64,000 nt of DNA from Polaribacter gangjinensis (GCF_038024125.1 NZ_CP150662.1:389501-453500), one strand, 5' to 3'; positions 32,842-42,215 are shown, counted from the first letter of the stretch. The notes: generated by a model not told the origin, from the sequence alone. Translations and numbers: made by a program.

Positions 32842-33819
32842 TTAAAAATAATTGGCTTTGCTGTGCAATCCTAAAGTTTCTTCAAAACCAAACATCAAAT
32901 TCATATTTTGAATGGCTTGACCAGAAGCTCCTTTTAATAAATTATCTATAACACTTGTAATCAATAATTTATCATTCTGTTTTGACAAATGCAACAAACA
33001 TTTATTCGTGTTCACTACTTGTTTTAAATGCAAATCATTTTCGGTAATAAACGTAAAAGCAGCTTCTTTGTAAAAGTCTTGATACAATTCTTTGGCATCT
33101 GAAACTGAACCTTTAAACTTTGTATAAATAGTTGCGAAAATTCCTCTTGAAAAGTTTCCTCTATTGGGAATAAAATTGATTTCTGATGAAAAATTAGGTT
33201 GTAAGTTTTGTACAGTTTGATTGATTTCATCCAAATGTTGATGTGAAAAAGCCTTGTAATGCGAAAAATTATTGTCTCGCCAAGGAAAATGCGAAGTTGC
33301 TGAAACAGCAGTTCCTGCACCAGTTGCGCCAGTTACAGCGTGAATGTGAATATCATCAAACAACAATTTATGGGCTGCTAACGGTAAAATTGCCAATTGC
33401 AAAGCCGTTGCAAAACAACCTGGATTCGCAATATAATTCGCTTTTTTGATCGCTTCTTTTTGCAATTCAGGCAAACCATACACAAATGCTTTACCATCAA
33501 TAATACTCGAAGATTCCAATCTAAAATCATTGCTTAAATCAATAATTTTAGTGTTTTTAGAAAAGGTGTTTTCTTTTAAAAACTGTGTCGAATTTCCATG
33601 TCCTAAGCATAAAAATAAGACATCAACATCAGGATTGACAGTATCTATAAACTTCAACTCAGTATCACCAACTAAATCTTGATGTACGTCGTAAATTTTA
33701 TTTCCTGCATTGGAAGTGCTGTACACAAAGTTGATTTCGGTTTTTGGATGATGCAATAACAATCTGATCAATTCGCCAGCGGTATATCCTGCACCACCAA
33801 TAATTCCCACTTGAATCAT
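32842..33819 (-). CDS. argC: N-acyl-gamma-glutamyl-phosphate reductase
   Basis: ArgC reduces N-acylglutamyl phosphate to the semialdehyde. The 325-residue protein starts MIQVGIIGGAGYTAGELIRLLL and has the catalytic cysteine in YIANPGCFATALQLAILPL, with HIHAVTGATGAG. It overlaps argG by 4 bp. Confidence 0.95.
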   Translation of the reverse strand: MIQVGIIGGAGYTAGELIRLLLHHPKTEINFVYSTSNAGNKIYDVHQDLVGDTELKFIDTVNPDVDVLFLCLGHGNSTQFLKENTFSKNTKIIDLSNDFRLESSSIIDGKAFVYGLPELQKEAIKKANYIANPGCFATALQLAILPLAAHKLLFDDIHIHAVTGATGAGTAVSATSHFPWRDNNFSHYKAFSHQHLDEINQTVQNLQPNFSSEINFIPNRGNFSRGIFATIYTKFKGSVSDAKELYQDFYKEAAFTFITENDLHLKQVVNTNKCLLHLSKQNDKLLITSVIDNLLKGASGQAIQNMNLMFGFEETLGLHSKANYF

Positions 33820-35000
33820 AATTCGTCGTTATTTACTTGCTGATATATTTTATTTTGATTGCCTAAAATTTTGATGAATCCTTTGGCATCATCAGCTGTC
33901 CAAACTTTATTTTCTTCACCATAACTTCCGAATTTTGCATTCATCAAATCATGAGGTGATGAAACGCCATCCAATGTAAAATGGTAAGGTCTTAAAGTAA
34001 CAAACACACTTCCAGAAACGTTCTTTTGGCTACTTTCTAAAAATGCTTCGATGTTTCTCATTACAGGATCTAAATATTGGCCTTCGTGCAAATGCATTCC
34101 GTAAAAACTCGCCAAATATTCTTTGTGTTGCAATTGCCATTTGGTAAGTGTATGTTTTTCTAACAAATGATGCGCTTTAATGGTAATCAATGCAGCAGCA
34201 GCCTCAAAACCAACTCTTCCTTTAATACCAACAATAGTATCACCCACATGAATATCTCTACCAATGGCGTATTTTGTAGCAAAACTGTTGAGCAATTCAA
34301 TGCATTTTTCAGGATCATCAATTTTGCCATTTACAGCCACTAAATTTCCTTTGTTAAATGTCAACACTACTTTTTGATACCCTTCTTTTACCAATTGAGA
34401 TGGATAGGCACTTTCTGGCAAAGGCATGGTTGATGTTAAGGTTTCTTCACCACCAACACTTGTTCCCCACAAACCTTTGTTTACAGAATATTTGGCTTTT
34501 TCCCAAGGCATGTTGATGCCTTCAGATTTTAAATAATCAATTTCTTCTTGTCTTGTTAATTTTTCATCTCTGATAGGAGTGATGATGCCAATATGAGGAG
34601 CTAAAGTTTGAAAAATCATGTCAAACCGCACTTGATCATTTCCTGCTCCTGTACTTCCGTGAGCAATAAATTCGGCGTTGATACTTTTGGCATATTCAAT
34701 GATTTCAATAGCCTGAATAATACGCTCAGCACTTACAGATAAAGGATACGTATTGTTTTTCAATACATTTCCGTACACCAAATATTTTACTACTTTTTCA
34801 TAAAAAGACGATACAGCATCTATACATTTATAAGTAGTAACTCCCATTTTATAGGCATTACTTTCAATGTTTTTGATATCATCAGCAGTAAAACCACCTG
34901 TATTTACAGTAACTGCATGTACTTTGTATTTTTTTGATAATTTTACAGCACAATACGAAGTATCTAAACCTCCACTATAAGCAATAACTAGTTTTTTCAT
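33816..35000 (-). CDS. argG: Argininosuccinate synthase
   Basis: ArgG joins citrulline and aspartate with ATP. The 394-residue protein begins VIAYSGGLDTSYCAVKL with the PP-loop SGGLDTS and contains IAHGSTGAGNDQVRFD. It overlaps the upstream GNAT gene by 4 bp. Confidence 0.95.
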   Translation of the reverse strand: MKKLVIAYSGGLDTSYCAVKLSKKYKVHAVTVNTGGFTADDIKNIESNAYKMGVTTYKCIDAVSSFYEKVVKYLVYGNVLKNNTYPLSVSAERIIQAIEIIEYAKSINAEFIAHGSTGAGNDQVRFDMIFQTLAPHIGIITPIRDEKLTRQEEIDYLKSEGINMPWEKAKYSVNKGLWGTSVGGEETLTSTMPLPESAYPSQLVKEGYQKVVLTFNKGNLVAVNGKIDDPEKCIELLNSFATKYAIGRDIHVGDTIVGIKGRVGFEAAAALITIKAHHLLEKHTLTKWQLQHKEYLASFYGMHLHEGQYLDPVMRNIEAFLESSQKNVSGSVFVTLRPYHFTLDGVSSPHDLMNAKFGSYGEENKVWTADDAKGFIKILGNQNKIYQQVNNDEL

Positions 35001-35614
35001 TTCTTTTCTTTTTTTAAGAACAAGTTTTGTTTCATGTTTTTAAGTCTATAAAAGACCTTCTCTTTGATTTTTTTAGGTTCTTCTTTTGATTGATTGTTTG
35101 GATCATACAGCATGCCAGTACACAAACACATTTTACGATTTGTTCGTGTTAAAACATCATAGTTTACACAAGTTTGACAACCATCCCAAAAAGTAGGATC
35201 GTCTGTCAATTCAGAGAAAGTAACTGGTTTGTACCCTAAGCTTGTGTTGAGTTTCATAACCGCTAAACCAGTAGTAATACTGAATATTTTAGCATCTGGA
35301 AACTTTTTTCTAGAATGTTCAAAAATAACTTGTTTGATTTTTTTTGACAGTCCTAAGCCTCTGTAATCAGGATGAACTATCAATCCTGAGTTGGCGACAA
35401 ATTTTCCATGTCCCCATTTTTCGATATAACAAAATCCAGCAAATTTATCGCCATCTAGTGCAATAACAGCATTGCCATTTTCCATTTTGGTGGCAATATA
35501 TTCAGGTTTACGCTTAGCAATTCCTGTGCCTCTAACTTTGGCAGCATCTTCGATGGTTTTACATATTATTTCTGCGTATCCAATATGGGATTTATCAGCA
35601 ATGACAATTTTCAT
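34997..35614 (-). CDS. GNAT acetyltransferase, candidate first enzyme of N-acyl arginine synthesis
   Basis: The 205-residue protein is the first gene of the arginine operon. GNAT features are present: GLIVHPDYRGLGLSKKIKQVIFEHS (acetyl-CoA loop) and LNTSLGYKPV. After the fold come C-x2-C in CQTC and a CLC pair, which could bind a metal or regulate activity. The window has no argA or argJ in the operon, so this GNAT could make N-acetyl- or N-succinylglutamate. That is an inference from context. Confidence 0.7.
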   Translation of the reverse strand: MKIVIADKSHIGYAEIICKTIEDAAKVRGTGIAKRKPEYIATKMENGNAVIALDGDKFAGFCYIEKWGHGKFVANSGLIVHPDYRGLGLSKKIKQVIFEHSRKKFPDAKIFSITTGLAVMKLNTSLGYKPVTFSELTDDPTFWDGCQTCVNYDVLTRTNRKMCLCTGMLYDPNNQSKEEPKKIKEKVFYRLKNMKQNLFLKKEKK

Positions 35615-35707
35615 TGAAATTGAAATTTAGTAAGTTTAAAAATGTTTTTTGTCGATTTTTCTTGAGTAGAATTGGACTCACCTAATTCTGTAATGATGCA
35701 CAAACGC

Positions 35708-35800
35708 CTAAGGGCGCGTGGTAAAATGACGAGAAATTGTAACATTGTTATTGTGTAAAATAACTTGAAAATGTTGATGAGCTTTGGTTGATTGTTTCAT
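35708..35800 (-). CDS. Possible leader peptide of the arginine operon
   Basis: A 30-codon minus-strand frame starts at 35800 and ends with ISRHFTTRP and TAG. It holds two arginine and four histidine codons. A short hairpin (CGCC/GGCG) overlaps its stop codon and a second one (GAGT/ACTC) follows before the GNAT gene. This arrangement could be an attenuator, but no strong terminator with a T-run is visible, so the call is weak. Confidence 0.3.
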   Translation of the reverse strand: MKQSTKAHQHFQVILHNNNVTISRHFTTRP

Positions 35801-35855
35801 GAAAATAAAAATGGGTTATACTTAAATAAATTCGATCTCTTTAAAAAAGATTAAC

Positions 35856-35876
35856 AGCGTCTGCAATGCAAACGCT
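35856..35876. promoter_or_regulatory. 21-bp palindrome upstream of the arginine operon
   Basis: AGCGTCTGCAATGCAAACGCT is palindromic except for one C/A position and the centre. It lies about 240 bp upstream of the GNAT start, where a repressor site of the arginine operon could be. Confidence 0.4.
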
Positions 35877-36211
35877 TACTGGGAACTATTGAAGTATAAT
35901 TTTTATTTCTAATTACTTGAATCATGGAGTAAAAGTATATATTTTTTAAAACTTATTATTAAAAATGAGTTATTTTTTTACAAGTTTTATGGAATCGTAA
36001 CTAAAATAAGGGTTGATTTATGAATTTGGTATCATTTAACCAAATAAATACATTTTTGGCAATTTTTTTTAGGATCTGATTTTATTAAAAATAGTGAGTT
36101 TTCATTATTAACAATTCATCCTATAAAAATGACAGTTCGGTTACAATCAATTTTTTTAGAGAATATCCTGTCGCACTTTTGTGGCATCATTAATCTTAAA
36201 AAATAAAAATT

Positions 36212-36628
36212 ATGAAATTAGTAACATCAATCGTAGTCATGGCAGTTTTATTCATCACGAATTCAGTAATTGCCCAAGAAAAAGCAAGTATCACAGCAGA
36301 AGTTATCAATGTTACTTCTGATAGTGGAAAAGTAGGTTTTGCCTTGTATGATAAAGCATCTTTTATGCTAAAACCTATTCAGGCAAGCAATGCCAAAATT
36401 GTAGAAGGAAAGAGTTTGGTAACTTTTGAAAATGTGCCTTTTGGAGAGTATGCCATTATTTGTTATCATGACAAAAATGACAATGATAAAATGGATTTTT
36501 CTTCTAACGGAATGCCAACTGAAGATTATGGTGCATCTAACAATGTAATGACTTTTGGACCTCCAACATTTGAAGGCGCAAAGTTTGCAGTTTCAGAGAA
36601 AAATGTATCTTTAAAAATTAAATTTTAA
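36212..36628 (+). CDS. DUF2141 secreted protein
   Basis: The 138-residue protein has a signal peptide (MKLVTSIVVMAVLFITNSVIAQ) and the DUF2141 core: GKVGFALYDKASFM, FENVPFGEYAIICYHDKNDNDKMDF and a C-terminal beta segment. It is periplasmic or extracellular, with a Ca-like acidic loop HDKNDNDKMD. The function is unknown. The sensor kinase gene follows in the same direction after 30 bp. Confidence 0.85.
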   Translation: MKLVTSIVVMAVLFITNSVIAQEKASITAEVINVTSDSGKVGFALYDKASFMLKPIQASNAKIVEGKSLVTFENVPFGEYAIICYHDKNDNDKMDFSSNGMPTEDYGASNNVMTFGPPTFEGAKFAVSEKNVSLKIKF

Positions 36629-36658
36629 GATTCTTTGCAACTATAAAAATTGAATAAA

Positions 36659-38002
36659 ATGATAGCTGGTATCACAAAAGAAAATGTAAGGGAAGGGGTA
36701 ATCATCACCTTAAAAATCACCCTTATTTTTGGAGTCTTTTTTACGATTGTCAATCAAAATTTTGATGTAAAATCGATAGTTTTTTCTTTTGTAGTATCAG
36801 GCATCTATTCTTTTGGATTGGGTTTTGGTCAGGGTTTGTTGAATGATTATTTGAGTAATAAATGGTCTTGGATTGAGCATACAAAAAAACGTGTTTGGTC
36901 TGGTGTTATAGCCACAATTGGCTACACTGTTCCTGTAGTTTTATTGATCAATTACTTGCAATTTGTGATCATTCCAGGTGTAAGTGCTGATGCTTTTTTA
37001 CATGGTAAATATCTTTGGACACATTTATTTTTCATCATTCTTTCTTTCGGAATTTCAGCTTTTTTACATGCAAGAAGTTTTATGATTGCTTGGAAAAAAT
37101 CAGTAAAACAAGAAAGTACACAACAAGAAATTGTTGCAAAAACAGAAACCGCCAAATTCGAATCTTTAAAAAGTCAGATTGATCCTCATTTTTTATTCAA
37201 TAGTTTGAATGTATTGACAAGTTTAATCAGTGAAAATCCAAGTCAAGCAGAAAAATTCACTACCAAATTGTCTAAAGTATACAGGTATGTTTTAGAGCAA
37301 AGAAATAAAGATTTAATTCCCTTAACTGAAGAATTGACCTTTGCTAAAACCTATATGGAGCTTTTAGGAATGCGTTTTGAAGATGCTGTACAATTCAATA
37401 TTCCAGCATCTGTAAGCAATCAAGAGTTGAAAATTGTACCACTTTCGTTGCAATTATTACTCGAAAATGCTGTGAAACACAATGTAGTTTCATCATCAAA
37501 ACCATTGATAATCAGTATTTATGAAGAAAATGATTATTTGGTGATAGAAAACAATGTAAACCCTAAAGAGGCTGTAGGAAAAAGTACCAAAGTTGGGTTG
37601 CAAAATATTGCTGACAGGTATGGATTAATCACTCATAAAAGTGTGCAAGTAGAAAATAATAACAAAACATTTAAGGTGAGGATTCCTCTCTTAATTAAAA
37701 TGAACGACATCATGTATCAAGAAAATATAGAAAATAGTAAGTACGCAAGAGCTATAGAAAAAGTGGAAAGATTGAAAGAATTTTATCAAAGTTTAGTCTC
37801 TTATTGCATTGTAATTCCACTTTTAATTTATATCAATTTGGAATTTTCACCGGATTTTAAATGGTTTTGGTTTCCATTGATATTTTGGGGTATTAGTTTG
37901 ATATTTAAATATTTAGAAGTACAAAATTTCAATATATTTTTAGGAAAAAACTGGGAAGAGCGCAAAATAAAAGAATTAATGAATCAAGAAAATAAAAAAT
38001 AA
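36659..38002 (+). CDS. LytS-type sensor histidine kinase with C-terminal 2TM domain
   Basis: The membrane kinase should phosphorylate the LytR-type regulator encoded at 38641. It has about four N-terminal membrane segments, then KSQIDPHFLFNSLNVLTSLI (the phospho-acceptor His region of PF06580) and an ATPase domain with LLLENAVKHN and KVGLQNIADRYG. The last 90 residues (ENSKYARAIEKVERLKEF...NWEERKIKELM) are a 2TM domain. ATG at 36659 is used; a TTG three codons earlier (36650) is possible. Confidence 0.88.
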   Translation: MIAGITKENVREGVIITLKITLIFGVFFTIVNQNFDVKSIVFSFVVSGIYSFGLGFGQGLLNDYLSNKWSWIEHTKKRVWSGVIATIGYTVPVVLLINYLQFVIIPGVSADAFLHGKYLWTHLFFIILSFGISAFLHARSFMIAWKKSVKQESTQQEIVAKTETAKFESLKSQIDPHFLFNSLNVLTSLISENPSQAEKFTTKLSKVYRYVLEQRNKDLIPLTEELTFAKTYMELLGMRFEDAVQFNIPASVSNQELKIVPLSLQLLLENAVKHNVVSSSKPLIISIYEENDYLVIENNVNPKEAVGKSTKVGLQNIADRYGLITHKSVQVENNNKTFKVRIPLLIKMNDIMYQENIENSKYARAIEKVERLKEFYQSLVSYCIVIPLLIYINLEFSPDFKWFWFPLIFWGISLIFKYLEVQNFNIFLGKNWEERKIKELMNQENKK

Positions 38003-38007
38003 GCACT

Positions 38008-38298
38008 ATGAATTCAACATTTAACAATCAGCAAGCTTACGAAAGAGCTCAAAAAAGAGTCAAAGAAATCAAAGGTTTTTATGCACATTTAGCATCGTAT
38101 TGCCTTGTAATCCCGGTAATTATATTTGTAAATTTAAGATTTACCCCTGGTTTTCATTGGTTTTGGTTTTCTACCTTAGGATGGGGATTAGGATTGTTTT
38201 TTCATTGGTTAGGAATTTTTGGTTTTCAATTATTAGGCCTAGGAAAAGACTGGGAAGAGCGCAAAATAAGAGAATTTATGAATCAAAATAACAACTAA
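38008..38298 (+). CDS. 2TM domain protein
   Basis: The 96-residue membrane protein has two hydrophobic segments (SYCLVIPVIIFVNL; WGLGLFFHWLGIFGFQLLG) and ends with GKDWEERKIREFM. It is closely related to the C terminus of the upstream kinase and to the next protein, and lies 5 bp after the kinase. Its role is unknown. Confidence 0.85.
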   Translation: MNSTFNNQQAYERAQKRVKEIKGFYAHLASYCLVIPVIIFVNLRFTPGFHWFWFSTLGWGLGLFFHWLGIFGFQLLGLGKDWEERKIREFMNQNNN

Positions 38299-38299
38299 C

Positions 38300-38638
38300 A
38301 TGGAACAGCAATTTTTAAAAGAACAGAGTTATAATAGAGCCAAAAAAAGAGTCAAAGACATCAAAGGATTTTATGTGCATTTGGTCGTATTTATTTCGGT
38401 AAATATTTTTATCAGCGGTATCATAATCTTCGGATTGATGAGAAGTGGAGAAAGTTTTACAGAAGCATTGAGCAATTTCGGAGTGTATTCAACACCATTA
38501 TTCTGGGGAATAGGGTTGTTTTTTCACTGGTTTGGGGTTTTTGGAACTAAATTTTTAGGTTTTGGAAAAGATTGGGAAGAACGAAAAATCAAAGAGTTTT
38601 TAGAGAAAGAAAACAACCAATACAAAAACCTTAAGTAA
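38300..38638 (+). CDS. 2TM domain protein
   Basis: The 112-residue protein has the same plan, RAKKRVKDIKGFYVHLV, two membrane segments, and FGKDWEERKIKEFLEKE. It lies 1 bp after the preceding gene and 2 bp before the response regulator. Together with its neighbours it forms a triple 2TM set. Confidence 0.85.
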   Translation: MEQQFLKEQSYNRAKKRVKDIKGFYVHLVVFISVNIFISGIIIFGLMRSGESFTEALSNFGVYSTPLFWGIGLFFHWFGVFGTKFLGFGKDWEERKIKEFLEKENNQYKNLK

Positions 38639-38640
38639 TA

Positions 38641-39396
38641 ATGAAAGTTGTCATTATCGAAGACGAAAAGCCAGCTGCAAGAAGACTCAGCAGAATGTTA
38701 CAAGCGTTGGATATTGAGGTTCAAGAAATGTTGCATTCTGTTGAAGAATCCTTGAATTGGTTGCAAAATAACGAGCATCCTGAATTGATTTTTTTAGACA
38801 TTCAATTGTCAGACGGATTGTCTTTTGAAATTTTTGAGGAGATAGAAGTGAAAAGTGCCATTATTTTTACAACTGCTTATGATGAGTACGCGTTAAGAGC
38901 CTTTAAATTGAACTCTATTGATTATTTACTAAAGCCTATTGATGAAGAAGAATTGGCAGCAGCAGTGCAACAGTTTACTAAATTACATCCCAAAAAGCAA
39001 GAAGTAATGGTAAACTTAGATGAGATTAAAAAACTATTAATCAATCCTTTAGACAGAAAATTTAAAAGACGGTTGTCTATAAAAGTTGGGGCTCATATCA
39101 AAATAATTTCAACCGATAACATTGAATGTTTTTACAGTGAAAACAAAGCAACTTATTGCTTTACTAATGAAAAAAGAAGTTTTTTGTTAGACAATTCACT
39201 CGAAATTTGGCAAGAACAATTAGATCCTGAACAATTTTTCAGAGTAAACAGAACTTTTATTGTGAATATCAATGCCATCAAAGATATCATTGCGTACTCT
39301 AATTCAAGATTGAAATTGATACTAGAATCTTATTCAGAAGCCGAAATTATTGTAAGCAGAGAACGCGTAAAAGATTTTAAAAGTTGGATTGAATAA
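38641..39396 (+). CDS. LytR/AlgR-type response regulator
   Basis: The 251-residue protein has a receiver domain (VVIIEDEKPAARRLSRML, phospho-Asp in LIFLDIQLSDGLSFE, and lysine in YLLKPIDEEEL) and a LytTR DNA-binding domain (RLSIKVGAHIKIISTDNIECFYSENKAT, FFRVNRTFIVNINAI). It is the last gene of the operon and the expected partner of the kinase. Targets are unknown. Confidence 0.93.
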   Translation: MKVVIIEDEKPAARRLSRMLQALDIEVQEMLHSVEESLNWLQNNEHPELIFLDIQLSDGLSFEIFEEIEVKSAIIFTTAYDEYALRAFKLNSIDYLLKPIDEEELAAAVQQFTKLHPKKQEVMVNLDEIKKLLINPLDRKFKRRLSIKVGAHIKIISTDNIECFYSENKATYCFTNEKRSFLLDNSLEIWQEQLDPEQFFRVNRTFIVNINAIKDIIAYSNSRLKLILESYSEAEIIVSRERVKDFKSWIE

Positions 39397-39419
39397 AACG
39401 AATCTTAGCTTCAGAAATG

Positions 39420-39439
39420 AATAATCAAAGGTGATTATT
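39420..39439. terminator. Hairpin between convergent genes
   Basis: A perfect 8-bp stem AATAATCA/TGATTATT with an AAGG loop separates the response regulator from aroB. There is no long T-run, so termination strength is uncertain. Confidence 0.35.
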
Positions 39440-39449
39440 AAATTCCGAA

Positions 39450-40508
39450 TTACCTATTATAGTATTCTAAACTCTCGATAATAAGAGCATCAGAAACTTT
39501 ACAATCAATTTTATAATCTTCAAAATCAAACAGCAATACGAAATTTACATTGCCACTTACATTTTTCTTATCATGTTTTAGCAACTCCATAATTTCAGAA
39601 AAGTCCTCTTTTTCAAGGGTGATTTTTGGATAAATAGATAAAATAGTTTCTTTAATCTCTGCGACTTTTGCAGCTGAAAAGTTTAGTAATTTAGACGAAA
39701 GATAACTTTCGCAAATCATACCAATCGCAATTGCTTCACCGTGAGTTAATGTTTCTTTAGAGGCAGATTCTAAATAAAATGATTCAATAGCATGCCCTAA
39801 AGTATGACCGAAATTTAAAATTTTTCGCAAGTGTTTTTCTTTAGGGTCTTGCAAAACAACTTCGTTTTTTATTTCTATAGAACGATGTATTAATTCATTG
39901 ATTTGTTGTTCTTTAGACTCTTTTACTTGATTAAATAGTTTCATGTCATAAGTCAAACCATATTTGATGATTTCTGCCATTCCTGAAGTCACTTCTCGAG
40001 GCGATAAAGTTGTCAAATACTCATCATCAACAATGACCATTTGCGGATTGGCAAACAAACCAATTTGATTTTTCAAAACGCCTAAATCAACTCCAGTTTT
40101 TCCTCCAACTGATGCATCAACCATAGATAATAATGTGGTTGGAATGTTTACAAAATCAATTCCACGTTTAAAACACGAAGCTACAAAACCACCTAAATCA
40201 GTAATAACACCACCACCAAGGGTGATGAATAGACTTTTTCTATCTGCACCAAGAGCAGTAATTTTGTTCCAAACAGCCACACAAGTTTCTAAATTTTTAT
40301 GAATTTCACCAGATGGAATTTCAATCAACTGAACATCAAAAGTGGGCTGCAGTTTTTCTAAAAATACTGGATAACAATGAGTTAATGTATTTTCATCTAC
40401 CAAAATAAAAATACTTGAATACTTTTTATCGGTTACTAATTTTCTAAGTGCTTTGTATCCTTTTTGATGAAAATGAACAGGATATGTGGCTGCTTCAATC
40501 GTTTGCAT
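39450..40508 (-). CDS. aroB: 3-dehydroquinate synthase
   Basis: AroB makes 3-dehydroquinate from DAHP in the shikimate pathway. The 352-residue protein contains LGGGVITDLGGFVASCFKRGIDF, TTLLSMVDASVGGKTGVD and NFGHTLGHAIESF, including NAD-binding and zinc-ligand residues. It is a single gene divergent from proline dehydrogenase. Confidence 0.95.
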   Translation of the reverse strand: MQTIEAATYPVHFHQKGYKALRKLVTDKKYSSIFILVDENTLTHCYPVFLEKLQPTFDVQLIEIPSGEIHKNLETCVAVWNKITALGADRKSLFITLGGGVITDLGGFVASCFKRGIDFVNIPTTLLSMVDASVGGKTGVDLGVLKNQIGLFANPQMVIVDDEYLTTLSPREVTSGMAEIIKYGLTYDMKLFNQVKESKEQQINELIHRSIEIKNEVVLQDPKEKHLRKILNFGHTLGHAIESFYLESASKETLTHGEAIAIGMICESYLSSKLLNFSAAKVAEIKETILSIYPKITLEKEDFSEIMELLKHDKKNVSGNVNFVLLFDFEDYKIDCKVSDALIIESLEYYNR

Positions 40509-40569
40509 GAATGATTATTTTGGATGCGCAAATTAAAAAGAAATAATTTAATTATTTGTAGTCTTGAAC

Positions 40570-40577
40570 TATCTTTG
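40570..40577 (+). promoter_or_regulatory. Proline dehydrogenase promoter, -7 box
   Basis: TATCTTTG matches TAnnTTTG and lies 26 bp before the start codon. Confidence 0.5.
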
Positions 40578-40603
40578 TAATCAAATTATTTGTATCTTAA
40601 TTT

Positions 40604-41767
40604 ATGAAACTTTTTGATAATACCGAAGTTGCTTTTTCTTTAAAATCAGACTCTCAACTCGAACGTGCCTATTTTTTGTTTAAAATGATTCAAAATGAAC
40701 CCATGGTTCGCATTGGATCTGCAGTAACAAATTTTGCTTTAAAAGCACATTTACCAATTGAGGGTTTGATTCGTTCAACTGTTTTTGATCACTTTTGTGG
40801 CGGAGTTACAGAAGAAGATTGTTTACCTGTCATCGAAAAAATGTATGCTGAAGGGAATGTTCACAGTGTATTAGACTACTCTGTTGAAGGTAAAGACGAA
40901 GAAGCAAGCTTTGATGATGCTTTACAAAAGATTTTAAAAATTCTTGATTTTTGCGAAGAAAAGAAATCTATTCCTTTTGCTGTATTCAAACCAACAGGAT
41001 TTGGACGTTTTGCGTTGTATCAAAAAATTACAGAAAAAAAATCTTTGACAGACAAAGAACAAGAAGAATGGAATAGAGTAGTAGCTCGCTTTCACAAAGC
41101 TTGTAAAAAAGCCCAAGAAAAAAATGTTCCTATTTTAATTGATGCCGAAGAAAGTTGGATGCAAGATGCTGCTGATGCATTGATTGAGAATTTAATGGAA
41201 ACTTATAATAAAGATAAAGCAATAGTTTTCAATACTTTACAAATGTACAGACATGACAGAATGGACTATTTGAAAAAAGTATATGCCAAAGCACAAGAAA
41301 AAGGATATCACATAGGAATGAAAGTGGTGAGAGGTGCATATATGGAAAAAGAGCGTGAAAGAGCTGAAGAAAAAGGGTATCGTTCACCCATTTGCGACAC
41401 CAAAAAAGATACTGATGAAAATTACGATGCAGCCATCAATTTTATCATGGAACATCCAAAAATGGCTTTGTTTGCAGGTACTCACAATGAAAACAGTTCG
41501 TATTTATTGATGGAACTCGCCAACAAATATCAAATAGAAAAAAATGACAAACGCATGTGGTTTGGTCAGTTATTTGGAATGAGCGATCACATCAGTTTCA
41601 ATCTAGCAAAAGAAGGGTATAACGTTGCTAAATATTTACCTTTTGGCCCTGTACGTGATGTAATGCCTTATTTGATAAGAAGAGCAGAAGAAAACACCTC
41701 TGTAGCAGGACAAACAAGTAGGGAATTAAACCTACTTACTACAGAGCGCAAAAGAAGAAAATTATAA
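40604..41767 (+). CDS. putA: Proline dehydrogenase
   Basis: The 387-residue protein is the single-domain FAD proline dehydrogenase which oxidises proline to P5C. It shows ILIDAEESWMQDAAD, QMYRHDRMDYLKK, GMKVVRGAYMEKERERA (family signature) and YLIRRAEENTSVAGQ. There is no P5C dehydrogenase domain. The LETM1-like gene starts with the next base. Confidence 0.92.
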   Translation: MKLFDNTEVAFSLKSDSQLERAYFLFKMIQNEPMVRIGSAVTNFALKAHLPIEGLIRSTVFDHFCGGVTEEDCLPVIEKMYAEGNVHSVLDYSVEGKDEEASFDDALQKILKILDFCEEKKSIPFAVFKPTGFGRFALYQKITEKKSLTDKEQEEWNRVVARFHKACKKAQEKNVPILIDAEESWMQDAADALIENLMETYNKDKAIVFNTLQMYRHDRMDYLKKVYAKAQEKGYHIGMKVVRGAYMEKERERAEEKGYRSPICDTKKDTDENYDAAINFIMEHPKMALFAGTHNENSSYLLMELANKYQIEKNDKRMWFGQLFGMSDHISFNLAKEGYNVAKYLPFGPVRDVMPYLIRRAEENTSVAGQTSRELNLLTTERKRRKL

Positions 41768-42070
41768 ATGCTAAGTAAAGAAGAAATTAAAGCCCTTTTG
41801 CAAAGAAACAAGTTGCGTTTATATCAAGAACTGTCGCAAAGCAAAGAGGCAATGTATTTGATAAAAAAATCTACCAAAACAAAACTGAACGAAGAGGAAA
41901 AAGAAAAAGTCAAAATCCATTTGATTGACATCTGCAAATCTGTACCTGCATTGGCTGTTTTTTTATTACCAGGAGGCACTTTGTTGTTGCCTTTACTGGT
42001 AAAATTGATTCCCGATATTTTACCATCGGCTTTTAGAGATGATCCTACAAAAGACAAAACATCTTTGTAG
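41768..42070 (+). CDS. LETM1-like protein
   Basis: The 100-residue protein has SVPALAVFLLPGGTLLLPLLVKLIPDILPSAF, the signature of the LETM1-related family, preceded by a basic helical part. In mitochondria LETM1 proteins are ribosome-associated ion exchangers; bacterial single-domain members are uncharacterised. It abuts the proline dehydrogenase gene. Confidence 0.8.
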   Translation: MLSKEEIKALLQRNKLRLYQELSQSKEAMYLIKKSTKTKLNEEEKEKVKIHLIDICKSVPALAVFLLPGGTLLLPLLVKLIPDILPSAFRDDPTKDKTSL

Positions 42071-42185
42071 TGTTTTTTAAGTGCCTTATATATAAATAGT
42101 TATATTTATTTTTATTTCAAAATTACCTTTCTTAGTAACCAATTAAATTAATCATTTATAATTCGTGTAATTGTTTATAAAGCAC

Positions 42186-42193
42186 TACTTTTG
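42186..42193 (+). promoter_or_regulatory. typA promoter, -7 box
   Basis: TACTTTTG matches TAnnTTTG and lies 22 bp before the typA ATG. Confidence 0.55.
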
Positions 42194-42215
42194 CACGAAA
42201 TTTTAGAACGCACTT

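Larger units (their letters stand above)
35615..36211. other. Arginine operon leader and upstream region
   Basis: These 597 bp hold a 30-codon leader frame (35708-35800, minus), a 21-bp palindrome (35856-35876), and plus-strand upstream sequence of the DUF2141 gene from 35940 on, in which GCACTTTTGTGGC near 36173-36185 is a weak -7 box. No other gene is seen. Confidence 0.5.
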
